Assembly: GCA_025464045.1 (NCBI GenBank)
Contig: JAODBQ010000080.1
Coordinates: forward strand, 1-6,392
DNA length: 6,392 nucleotides
Direction of reading: 5' to 3'
Origin: Ilumatobacteraceae bacterium
GTDB lineage: Bacteria; Actinomycetota; Acidimicrobiia; Acidimicrobiales; Ilumatobacteraceae
The translations under genes and the position numbers were made by a program. Shown here piece by piece: positions 1 through 6,392 of the stretch. The notes under the pieces are model-generated. The model was not told the DNA's origin, ran no database searches, and saw only the letters and a program-made list of their open reading frames with translations. Positions within the stretch are counted from its first letter, which is position 1. Every line of letters begins with the position of its first letter.

Positions 1-1034
1 ACGGCGTCAAGCTGTTCGCCGCCGGCGGGCTGAAGCTCGCCGACGACGTCGAGACGGCCATCGAATCGCGCATCGCCGAGCTGCTCGCGGCTGGGCTCGG
101 CCAGCTCGAGCCGGTCACACCCGATGCCGTTGCGCCGGCCGGTCTGCCCGACGTCGTCGCCGAGTACGTCGACTGGCTCGTCGCGCTGTTCCCCGAGGGC
201 TGCCTCGCCGGGCTGGCGATCGTGCTCGACTGCGCCAACGGTGCGATGAGCGCCGTCGCCCCACTCGTCGCGGCACGGCTCGGCGCCGAGGTCGACGTGA
301 TCAACGCCTCGCCCGACGGCCGCAACATCAACGCCGACTGCGGGGCGACGTCGCCGGGCACGCTCGCCGGGGCGGTGCTCGCCAGCGGCCGCGATCTCGG
401 TCTGGCGTTCGACGGCGACGGTGACCGGGTGATCGCCATCGACCAGCACGGCGAGTCCGTGGACGGCGACCGGCTGATCGCCCTCGCCGCACTGCAGCTG
501 CGCGACGCGGAGCAACTCGTCGACGACACCGTGGTGGTGACCGTGATGAGCAACCTCGGCTTCCGTCACGCGATGGCGCAGGCCGGGATCGTGATCGTCG
601 AGACGGCGGTCGGCGATCGCTACGTGCTCGAAGCCCTCGATGCCGGCGGGTACTCGCTCGGCGGTGAGCAGAGCGGCCACGTGATCTACCGCAAGATCGC
701 GACCACGGGTGACGGCCTGCTGGCCGGCCTGCGCCTGGCCCAACACGTCCGCGAGACCGGGCGCACGCTCGCCGAGCTCGCCGGTTCGGTGATGAACGGC
801 TACCCGCAGGTGCTCGTCAACGTGCGCGTCGCCGAACGCCACCCCGGCATCACCGACGAGCTGGCCTCCGAGATCGCCGCCGCGGAGCGCCTCCTCGACG
901 GCGACGGACGGGTCCTCGTGCGCGCCAGCGGGACCGAGCCGCTGATCCGGGTGATGGTCGAGGCGCCGACGACCGAGGCCGCGGCGGCCACGGCCGAGCA
1001 CCTCGCCGACCTCGTCCGCGAACGCTTCGGCTGA
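1..1034 (+). CDS. glmM: Phosphoglucosamine mutase GlmM (5'-truncated by window edge)
   Basis: GlmM interconverts glucosamine-6-phosphate and glucosamine-1-phosphate in the cytoplasm, the second step toward UDP-GlcNAc and peptidoglycan. The first complete codon is at 3, and 343 residues are present up to the TGA at 1032-1034. The family is usually about 445-460 residues, so roughly 110 N-terminal residues lie outside the window, including the catalytic phosphoserine loop (TxSASHNP). The first visible residues, GVKLF, match the segment just after that loop in E. coli GlmM (NGIKFF). Visible motifs are the metal-binding loop DGDGDR (411-428), the GlmM-typical VMSNLGF (543-563), the sugar-binding loop GEQSGH (663-680) and the phosphate-binding RASGTEPLIRVM (921-956). 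GEQSGH and MSNLGF favour GlmM over phosphomannomutase, which usually has GEMSGH. The next gene, glmS, supplies its substrate. No frameshift or missing motif is seen in the visible part. Confidence 0.96.
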   Translation, partial: GVKLFAAGGLKLADDVETAIESRIAELLAAGLGQLEPVTPDAVAPAGLPDVVAEYVDWLVALFPEGCLAGLAIVLDCANGAMSAVAPLVAARLGAEVDVINASPDGRNINADCGATSPGTLAGAVLASGRDLGLAFDGDGDRVIAIDQHGESVDGDRLIALAALQLRDAEQLVDDTVVVTVMSNLGFRHAMAQAGIVIVETAVGDRYVLEALDAGGYSLGGEQSGHVIYRKIATTGDGLLAGLRLAQHVRETGRTLAELAGSVMNGYPQVLVNVRVAERHPGITDELASEIAAAERLLDGDGRVLVRASGTEPLIRVMVEAPTTEAAAATAEHLADLVRERFG

Positions 1035-1070
1035 CTCCCGCCGGTCCGCTCGTCCAGGGCCGTCGCTCCG

Positions 1071-1112
1071 GCCGAGCCGGGACGCCCGACACGGGACCGC
1101 CGAGCCGGGACG
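1071..1112. repeat. Perfect 14-bp direct repeat in the glmM-glmS gap
   Basis: GCCGAGCCGGGACG occurs at 1071-1084 and again at 1099-1112, identical over 14 bases and with starts 28 bases apart. It lies in the 125-base gap between glmM and glmS, upstream of the glmS -10-like element. It could be a tandem operator, since 28 bases is between two and three helical turns. It could equally be a local duplication or chance similarity in GC-rich DNA. Nothing in the sequence identifies a binding protein. Confidence 0.4.
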
Positions 1113-1144
1113 GACGGTGACGGGGCCCGGTGCGGCGTGGTCGC

Positions 1145-1150
1145 TACCCT
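1145..1150 (+). promoter_or_regulatory. Possible -10 element upstream of glmS
   Basis: TACCCT fits the loose actinobacterial -10 pattern TANNNT and ends 9 bases before the glmS ATG at 1160. No purine-rich Shine-Dalgarno sequence lies in the 15 bases before that ATG. A leaderless or very short-leader glmS transcript is therefore plausible. No convincing -35 box is seen at the expected distance (about 1122-1127), and the 9-base spacing is slightly long for a leaderless start. The call is tentative. Confidence 0.3.
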
Positions 1151-1159
1151 TGGATCCTC

Positions 1160-4100
1160 ATGTGCGGCATCATCGCGATCGTCAGCCGCCCGGCCACTCG
1201 CCGGCCTCCGACGCCGGCGGAGCTGCTCGCGCTGCTCGACGACGCCGTCTCGGGCGCGTCGCTCGCGGCGGCGACCGCCGCCACGAGCGCGGTGGACCGC
1301 CTGCTCAAGGGCGTTCCGGGTGCCCTCGCGCTGGTCGGCCACCACGAGCTCGGGCTCGCCATCGTCGCCCGCCTCGATCAGCTCGACGCACGTGCCGCGG
1401 AGCGCGACGCCGAGCTGGAGGGCGCCGGCCACCTGACCGTGGACGAGGTCGAGCACGCCAACGCCGAGCTGATCGAGCTGCGCGACGCGATCTGGGCCGT
1501 GCGCTGCGATCGGTTGCGGACCGCCGCTGCGGTGGAGGCCCTCGCCGGACCGGACGGCGGTCTCGCTGCCACGGCCGGGTACCTGACGATCCAGCAGGCG
1601 CTGTCGTCGATCGACCGGATGGAGGTGCGCGGCCGCGACTCCGCGGGCCTGCACGTGTTCGTGTGGGACCACGGCCTCGCGGCTGACGATCCCGCCGTCG
1701 TCGCTGCGATCGCCGCACGCGGGCACGATCCGCTGTTCCAGAGCGGATCGGTGCGCCACACCGGAGAGACGCTCGGGTTCGTCTACAAGGCGGCGGCCGA
1801 GATCGGTGAGCTCGGCGACAACGTGCGCGCCCTGCGCGCCGCGATCGCCGGCGACGATCTGTTGCGCCTCGCGCTCAGCAACCCGGGTGCCCGCCTGTCC
1901 GTCCTCGGCCACACCCGCTGGGCGAGCGTCGGCATCATCAGCGAGCCGAACTGCCATCCGGTGAACAGCGACGAGGTCGCCGGACGGGCCCTCGCCGCGT
2001 ATTCGGTGGCGGTGCTCAACGGCGACGTCGACAACCACGCCGACCTGAAGATCGGCCACGATCTCGTCCTCGACGCCCCGATCACCACCGATGCGAAGGT
2101 GATCCCGGTGATCATGGCCCGCCAGTCGGTGAGCGCCGGTGGCGACATGGCGGAAGCCTTCCGCCGCACGGTGGCCGAGTTCGAGGGCAGCGTCGCGATC
2201 GCCGCGGCGAGCGCCGAGCGACCGGACCAGGTGTACCTCGCGCTGCGCGGCAGCGGCCAGGGGATGTACGTCGGGCTCGCCGAGGACCTGTTCATCGTCG
2301 CCAGCGAGCCGTACGGCGTGGTCGAGGAGACGGCGCGCTACGTGCGCGTCGACGGGGAGACGCCGTCGGCGAGCGGCAGCCGCGGCCAGGTCGTGGTCCT
2401 CGACGCGGCGCACGCCGGCGACCTCGACGGCATCGTTCGCGGCGCCTACGACGGCACCGAGTTGCCCGTGTCGGCCGCGGACGTCACCACCGCGCAGGTG
2501 ACCACTCGGGACATCGATCGCGGCGATGCGCCGCACTACCTGCTCAAGGAGATCCAGCAGGCGCCGGACTCGTTCGCCAAGACGTTGCGCGGCAAGATCG
2601 TCGAGCAGGACGGGGAGCTCGTCGCCGTCGTCGGCGAACGGGCGCTGCCGCAGTCGGTGCTCGAACGTCTGGCGGACCACAGCATCGACAAGGTGCGCGT
2701 GATCGGCCAGGGCACGGCCGCCGTCGCCGGGCTCGGCGTCGCCGGGATGCTCGACCTCCTCAGCGACAACGCACTCGACGTCGACCAGATCACCGCCACC
2801 GAGCTGAGCGGTTTCGGCCTCCGCCTGGACATGCGCGACACGTTGATCATCGCCGTCAGCCAGAGCGGGACGACCACGGACACGAACCGCACGGTCGACC
2901 TCGTACGCCAGCGCGGGGCGACGGTGATCGGAATCGTCAACCGGCGCAACAGCGACCTCACCGACAAGGCCGACGGCGTGATGTACACGAGCGACGGTCG
3001 GGACGTGGAGATGAGCGTCGCCTCGACGAAGGCGTTCTACGCCCAGGTCGCCGCCGGCACGCTGCTGGCCTGCGCGATCACCCGCGCGGCCGGACTCGGG
3101 TCCGACGCGCGCCGCAGCGAGGTGCTCAGGTCGCTGCGCGACGTCCCGGCCGCGCTGCGGCAGGTGCTCGCCACGCGGGAGACCATCGCGGATGCGGCGC
3201 GCCGCTTCGCGCCGTCGCGTCGGTACTGGGCGATCGTCGGCAACGGGCCGAACATCGTCGCCGCCCAGGAGCTGCGGATCAAGCTCAGCGAGCTCTGCTA
3301 CAAGTCGATCGCCTGCGACGTCACCGAGGACAAGAAGCACATCGACCTGTCCAGCGAGCCGTTGATCCTCGTCTGCGCGGCCGGCCTGTCGGGCGGCACC
3401 GCCGACGACGTGGCCAAGGAGGTGGCGATCTACAAGGCGCACAAGGCGACCCCGATCGTCATCGCCACCGATGCCGACGAGCGCTACGACGCGGCGACCG
3501 CGGTGATCTCCGTGCCCGCCGTGCACCCTGCGCTCGCGTACGTGCTGTCGGCGATGGTCGGGCACCTGTTCGGCTACGAGGCGGCGCTGGCGATCGACGC
3601 CTCCGCGCTGCCGCTGCGCGAGGCGCGCGAACTGATCGAGGATGCGCTGAGCGAGACGTTCACCGGTGAGGAGGTGCTGCGGCTGGTGCGCGGAGGCATC
3701 GGCCCGTTCAGCGAGCGCTTCCACGACGGGCTGCGCAGCGGGCTGTACGACGGGCACCTCGAGGCCTCCACGGCCGTGCGTCTCAGTGGCCTGCTGCGCG
3801 ACCTGGCCAGCGACTCGCCGCTCGAGGTGTACCAGCAGCAGTCCGGCAAGATCGCCACCCCGAGCGCGCTGATCGACGACCTCACCGCCGCGCTGACCCG
3901 CACGATCGAGGAGCTCACCCGGCCGGTCGACGCGATCAAGCACCAGGCCAAGACCGTCACCGTCGGGATCAGCCGCAACGACGAGGGCGTGCTCGATCGC
4001 GACCTCGTGCAGGCGGTGCTCACCGCCGGCGCGGGACGCGACCGGCTGACGTACAAGACGTTGAAGGTGCTCGCCGATCTCGATCCCGCGGTCGCTGCGG

Positions 4101-4549
4101 TCGTCGGGTACACCCGCTACCGGATCGACGGCGACCCGAAGGGCCACGGCGCCACGATCGGCATCGTCGACCGCGGCGGGCTGTCGCTCGAGGTCCCGAG
4201 TCGGGTCGAGCGCAACTCGGAGCTGCTCGGGACGAAGCGGCGCGTGGCGGTCCAGCGCGAGGTGCTCGTGGCGACCGGCCGCAGCGATCAGCGCACGCTG
4301 ATCTTCGTGCCGGAGGTCAAGGGCGCGGTGTGCACCGGGATCACGCTCCTGCACGTGCGGTTCCACGAGTACCTGCCGGCGTCGACCATGCGGGGGGTGC
4401 TCCAGGGCTACGACCACCGCTACGACCGGCTCGTCGACTGGGTGGCCGAGACCGAGGGCACGTTCCGCGCCGATCGCCTCGCCGAGGTGCCCGTCGTCGA
4501 CCTGCTCGTCGTGCCCGTGTCGGAGATGGCCGACCAGTGGCGCACGTGA
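1160..4549 (+). CDS. glmS: Enlarged glutamine--fructose-6-phosphate aminotransferase (isomerizing) GlmS
   Basis: GlmS makes glucosamine-6-phosphate from fructose-6-phosphate and glutamine, feeding GlmM. I chose the ATG at 1160 because it gives MCGII, whose Cys2 becomes the N-terminal nucleophile; an in-frame GTG at 1130 would bury it. Length is 1129 residues against about 610 in the family. Glutaminase (about 1-440): RGRDSAG (157-163), HTRWA (251-255), NGDVDNH (287-293, oxyanion N/G) and D311. Linker: HYLLKEI (459-465). SIS1: SQSGTTTDT (567-575) and VASTKAF (620-626). SIS2: E704, K708, E711 and H727 align without gaps to E. coli E481, K485, E488 and H504. Oddities: about 130 extra, probably helical residues at 11-139; about 50 more before HTRWA; R823 where the Schiff-base lysine is expected; AKTVTV at 930-935 resembling the usual tail AKSVTVE; and an unrecognised 937-1129 extension. 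The fold is clear; full GlmS activity is inferred, and another sugar-phosphate substrate is possible. Confidence 0.88.
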   Translation: MCGIIAIVSRPATRRPPTPAELLALLDDAVSGASLAAATAATSAVDRLLKGVPGALALVGHHELGLAIVARLDQLDARAAERDAELEGAGHLTVDEVEHANAELIELRDAIWAVRCDRLRTAAAVEALAGPDGGLAATAGYLTIQQALSSIDRMEVRGRDSAGLHVFVWDHGLAADDPAVVAAIAARGHDPLFQSGSVRHTGETLGFVYKAAAEIGELGDNVRALRAAIAGDDLLRLALSNPGARLSVLGHTRWASVGIISEPNCHPVNSDEVAGRALAAYSVAVLNGDVDNHADLKIGHDLVLDAPITTDAKVIPVIMARQSVSAGGDMAEAFRRTVAEFEGSVAIAAASAERPDQVYLALRGSGQGMYVGLAEDLFIVASEPYGVVEETARYVRVDGETPSASGSRGQVVVLDAAHAGDLDGIVRGAYDGTELPVSAADVTTAQVTTRDIDRGDAPHYLLKEIQQAPDSFAKTLRGKIVEQDGELVAVVGERALPQSVLERLADHSIDKVRVIGQGTAAVAGLGVAGMLDLLSDNALDVDQITATELSGFGLRLDMRDTLIIAVSQSGTTTDTNRTVDLVRQRGATVIGIVNRRNSDLTDKADGVMYTSDGRDVEMSVASTKAFYAQVAAGTLLACAITRAAGLGSDARRSEVLRSLRDVPAALRQVLATRETIADAARRFAPSRRYWAIVGNGPNIVAAQELRIKLSELCYKSIACDVTEDKKHIDLSSEPLILVCAAGLSGGTADDVAKEVAIYKAHKATPIVIATDADERYDAATAVISVPAVHPALAYVLSAMVGHLFGYEAALAIDASALPLREARELIEDALSETFTGEEVLRLVRGGIGPFSERFHDGLRSGLYDGHLEASTAVRLSGLLRDLASDSPLEVYQQQSGKIATPSALIDDLTAALTRTIEELTRPVDAIKHQAKTVTVGISRNDEGVLDRDLVQAVLTAGAGRDRLTYKTLKVLADLDPAVAAVVGYTRYRIDGDPKGHGATIGIVDRGGLSLEVPSRVERNSELLGTKRRVAVQREVLVATGRSDQRTLIFVPEVKGAVCTGITLLHVRFHEYLPASTMRGVLQGYDHRYDRLVDWVAETEGTFRADRLAEVPVVDLLVVPVSEMADQWRT

Positions 4550-4577
4550 CCCTGGTCCCGTCGTTGTCGTTGTCGCG

Positions 4578-4973
4578 GTGTTGAGCTCGACGGGTGGCGC
4601 ACCCGCGGTGCGCGGCATCGGCGTCGACGCGGTCGACGTCGAACGGTTCCGGCTGTCGTTGACGCGCACGCCGACGATGCGCGAACGGCTGTTCACCGCC
4701 GTCGAGCTCGCCTACGTCGCGCCGAAGGTCGATCCGGTGCCCTCGCTCGCCGCCCGGTTCGCCGCCCGGGAAGCGGTGATGAAGGCGATGGGCCTCGGAC
4801 TGGGCGCGTTCGGGTTCCACGAGGTGTGGGTCGAGCGGGCGGCGAGCGGCGAGCCCTCGCTCGTCGTCGTCGGCCGCGCCGCCGAGCTCGCCGCCGACCG
4901 CGGCATCTCGACCTGGCTGCTGTCGATCACCCACACCTCGACCCTCGCGATCGCCTACGTCCTCGCGACCTGA
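4578..4973 (+). CDS. acpS: Holo-[acyl-carrier-protein] synthase AcpS
   Basis: AcpS transfers the 4'-phosphopantetheine arm from CoA to the conserved serine of apo-ACP, switching ACP on for fatty acid synthesis in the cytoplasm. The frame gives 131 residues; the family is usually about 120-130 and acts as a trimer. Visible motifs are GIGVDAVDVERF (13-24) with the Mg-binding D17, LFTAVELAY (38-46, family F-T-x-x-E-x-x-Y), RFAAREAVMKAMG (60-72) with metal ligand E65 and K69, and the C-terminal SITHT...AIAYVLA. The start is uncertain. GTG 4578 gives the longest form, but GTG 4608 would begin MRGIGVD, closer to typical AcpS N-termini, with 121 residues. Neither has a good ribosome binding site. 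The gene begins 28 bases after glmS with no terminator between, so co-transcription with glmS is likely. The acpS-nnr neighbourhood is known in actinobacteria. Confidence 0.92.
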   Translation: MLSSTGGAPAVRGIGVDAVDVERFRLSLTRTPTMRERLFTAVELAYVAPKVDPVPSLAARFAAREAVMKAMGLGLGAFGFHEVWVERAASGEPSLVVVGRAAELAADRGISTWLLSITHTSTLAIAYVLAT

Positions 4974-5032
4974 TTCGGCCCACCCCGCGTCCCGGCCCGG
5001 GCTTGGGGTTGTGGTTGCGGACCAGCCCGAGC

Positions 5033-5070
5033 GGGCGCGATCTCGGCGAGATGTCGCCGGCATCGCGCCC
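5033..5070 (+). terminator. Strong hairpin after acpS, possible U-less terminator
   Basis: Bases 5033-5049 can pair with 5054-5070 around a GATG loop. The outer nine pairs are perfect (GGGCGCGAT with ATCGCGCCC). Then come one C/C mismatch, one G-U pair and six perfect inner pairs (CGGCGA with TCGCCG, plus a flanking C-G). It starts 60 bases after the acpS stop and ends 53 bases before the nnr ATG. No T-tract follows, so it is not a classical intrinsic terminator. U-less hairpins are often proposed as terminators in high-GC actinobacteria. It could instead act as an RNA-stabilising element or a protein-binding palindrome. Confidence 0.5.
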
Positions 5071-5111
5071 ATCGGGGGTGGCGTTGCGCGGGGTGCGGAG
5101 GGGTGCTGGGG

Positions 5112-5117
5112 CAAACT
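5112..5117 (+). promoter_or_regulatory. Possible -10 element for a leaderless nnr transcript
   Basis: CAAACT resembles the actinobacterial -10 pattern (TANNNT with the first T replaced) and ends exactly 6 bases before the nnr ATG at 5124. That is the spacing expected when transcription starts at or near the A of the start codon. The bases between, GGGTGG, sit too close to the ATG to act as a Shine-Dalgarno site. Together with the hairpin upstream, this suggests nnr has its own promoter. No clear -35 box is visible. Confidence 0.35.
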
Positions 5118-5123
5118 GGGTGG

Positions 5124-6392
5124 ATGCTGCCGATCGTCACGCCCGAGGAGATGCGGGTGATCGACGCGTGGGCGCCGGAGCCTGCCGAGGTCCTGATCGG
5201 TCGCGCCGGCGCGGCTGTCGCGCGTGCGGCGATCCGCATGCTCGGCGGCACCTACGGACGCACGGTGGTGGTGATCGCCGGCAAGGGCAACAACGGGGCC
5301 GACGGCCGGGTCGCCGCGGACCTGCTCGTCGCACGCGGTGCCAGGGTGCGGATCGTCGATGCCGCCGCCGTGCCGTCGACGATCGAGGATGCCGACCTCG
5401 TGATCGATGCGGCGTACGGAACCGGGTTCCACGGTCAGTGGGCGCCGCCCGACGTCGGCCAGATCCCCGTCCTCGCGGTGGACGTGCCGAGCGGCGTCGA
5501 CGGGCTGACCGGTGCGGTGGAGGGCGCGGCGCTCGCGGCCACCCGCACGGTCACGTTCGCGGCCCTCAAGCCGGGCCTGCTGATCCCGCCCGGCAGTGCG
5601 TTGGCCGGTGAGCTCGAGCTCGTCGACATCGGCCTGGACGTCGATGCGCCGCGTGCCTCGCTCGTGCAGCGCTCCGACGTCGTCGAGTGGTGGCCGGACC
5701 GCGAGTTGGACGCGCACAAGTGGAAGGCGGCGGTGCGGATCATCGCCGGGAGCCCGGCGATGACGGGCGCCGCGGTCCTCGCGTCGCACGCGGCGATGCG
5801 CACCGGTGCCGGCATGGTCCACCTCTCCGTCCCGGGTCAGCTGGCCCAGAACGCGTCGGTCGAGGTCGTGCAGCGGCCGTTGCCGCGGATCGACTGGGCC
5901 AAGCCGGCGCTCGATTCGCTCGATCGCTTCGGGGCGATCGTCGTCGGTCCCGGGCTCGGCCGGGACGACTCGACCACGAACGACGTCCGCCGCTTCGCGA
6001 TCGAGGCGCCGTTGCCGACGGTGATCGACGGCGACGCGCTGTTCGCGCTCGCCTGGAACGCGGACGGTGCCGCCGCGCTGCTCCGCCGGCGGACGGCGCC
6101 GACGGTGCTCACCCCGCACGACGGCGAGTACAAGATGCTCACCGGTCACGCGCCCGCCGCCGATCGTCTGGTCGCGGCGCGACGGTTGGCTGCCGACACG
6201 GGTTGCGTCGTGCTGCTGAAGGGTCCGGCCACGGTCGTCGCCGATCCGCACGGGATGACGCTCGTCGTCACGGCCGGCGACGCGCGCCTCGCCACGGCCG
6301 GCACCGGCGACGTGCTCGCCGGCATCATCGGCGCGCTCCTCGCCGGTGGCCTGTCGGCCGCGCCCGCCGCGGCGGCCGGCGCGTGGGTGCAC
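5124..6392 (+). CDS. nnr: Bifunctional NAD(P)H-hydrate epimerase / ADP-dependent dehydratase Nnr (3'-truncated by window edge)
   Basis: Nnr repairs NAD(P)H hydrates: the N-terminal YjeF_N domain epimerises R- and S-NAD(P)HX, and the C-terminal ribokinase-like domain dehydrates S-NAD(P)HX using ADP. From ATG 5124 the frame stays open for 423 residues to the right edge; bifunctional members usually run near 470-500, so little is missing. Epimerase: GKGNNGADG (53-61; often NNGGDG), DAAYGTGF (96-103) and VPSGVDG (121-127). Dehydratase, from about 198: HKWKAAVRIIAGSP, GPGLG (275-279), DGDAL (302-306), LTPHDGEYKML (329-339; often LTPHPGE), LLKGPATVVADP (364-375) and ATAGTGDVLAG (390-400) with the likely catalytic D396. 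The segment between the start and the RAG at 27-29, equivalent to the common MENAG, is slightly short. The ATG is preferred because TPEEMRVID aligns near the usual N-terminus. It lies 150 bases after acpS and probably has its own promoter. Confidence 0.93.
   Translation, partial: MLPIVTPEEMRVIDAWAPEPAEVLIGRAGAAVARAAIRMLGGTYGRTVVVIAGKGNNGADGRVAADLLVARGARVRIVDAAAVPSTIEDADLVIDAAYGTGFHGQWAPPDVGQIPVLAVDVPSGVDGLTGAVEGAALAATRTVTFAALKPGLLIPPGSALAGELELVDIGLDVDAPRASLVQRSDVVEWWPDRELDAHKWKAAVRIIAGSPAMTGAAVLASHAAMRTGAGMVHLSVPGQLAQNASVEVVQRPLPRIDWAKPALDSLDRFGAIVVGPGLGRDDSTTNDVRRFAIEAPLPTVIDGDALFALAWNADGAAALLRRRTAPTVLTPHDGEYKMLTGHAPAADRLVAARRLAADTGCVVLLKGPATVVADPHGMTLVVTAGDARLATAGTGDVLAGIIGALLAGGLSAAPAAAAGAWVH

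Noticed and set aside
1130..1159. In-frame GTG at 1130 as the glmS start
   Set aside because: It would add ten residues ahead of MCGII and bury the cysteine that must be N-terminal for glutaminase activity.
1035..1159. A glmS ribozyme or a terminator in the glmM-glmS gap
   Set aside because: Only a tiny CCCG-ACA-CGGG hairpin (1085-1095) without a T-tract is seen. The probable start of transcription leaves no room for a leader RNA, and the glmS ribozyme is a Bacillota-type element.
1117..1686. A + strand frame of 189 codons overlapping the start of glmS
   Set aside because: It is a shifted frame inside glmS, and the product is a run of Arg, Gly and Pro. The glmS frame carries the MCGI and RGRDSAG motifs here.
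4561..4575. TCGTTGTCGTTGTCG short tandem repeat between glmS and acpS
   Set aside because: It is two and a half copies of a 6-base unit, too short to call a functional repeat, with no associated signal.
800..4696. A 1298-codon open frame on the - strand opposite glmM, glmS and acpS
   Set aside because: It lies antisense to clearly recognised genes. Its translation is low-complexity and rich in Arg, His, Asp and Val, as expected when G/C-ending codons are read on the other strand. No family is recognisable.
4995..5002. GCCCGGGC palindrome after acpS
   Set aside because: It is only eight bases long with no loop, so it is expected by chance in this composition. The larger hairpin at 5033-5070 is the better candidate.
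4341..6392. A long open frame on the - strand opposite the end of glmS, acpS and nnr
   Set aside because: It is the same composition artefact. It covers acpS and nnr, whose conserved motifs are on the + strand, and its own translation has no recognisable motif.

Overview
The window is a dense, very GC-rich stretch with all genes on the + strand. It reads as chromosomal core DNA of a high-GC actinobacterium. Three things point that way: the strong G/C bias at third codon positions, the near absence of clear Shine-Dalgarno sites, and the gene order glmM - glmS - acpS - nnr, which resembles a familiar actinobacterial neighbourhood. The unusual GlmS makes me suspect a deep-branching actinobacterium of the Acidimicrobiia (Ilumatobacter-like) type, but that is an impression and not something the sequence proves.

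Layout: (1) 1-1034, the C-terminal three quarters of glmM, phosphoglucosamine mutase, cut by the left edge. (2) 1035-1159, a 125-base gap with a perfect 14-base direct repeat and a weak -10-like element, but no convincing terminator. (3) 1160-4549, an oversized glmS of 1129 residues, against about 610 in the usual enzyme. (4) 4578-4973, acpS, holo-ACP synthase, 28 bases after glmS. (5) 4974-5123, a 150-base gap with a strong 38-base hairpin and a -10-like element close to the next start. (6) 5124-6392, nnr, a bifunctional NAD(P)HX epimerase/dehydratase, open through the right edge.

How the genes fit together: GlmS makes glucosamine-6-phosphate from fructose-6-phosphate and glutamine, and GlmM converts it to glucosamine-1-phosphate, the precursor of UDP-GlcNAc and hence of peptidoglycan. 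AcpS activates acyl carrier protein for fatty acid synthesis. Nnr repairs damaged (hydrated) NADH and NADPH. The set serves cell-envelope supply and housekeeping. I see no mobile element, phage gene, CRISPR array, tRNA or rRNA.

The main point of interest is the GlmS. Its glutaminase and sugar-isomerase catalytic residues are recognisable, but the glutaminase domain carries about 130 extra residues right after the first strand and about 50 more before the HTRW motif. The usual C-terminal tail with the Schiff-base lysine is not at the end of the second SIS domain. A tail-like AKTVTV motif appears about 108 residues later and is followed by a further roughly 190 residues of unknown function.
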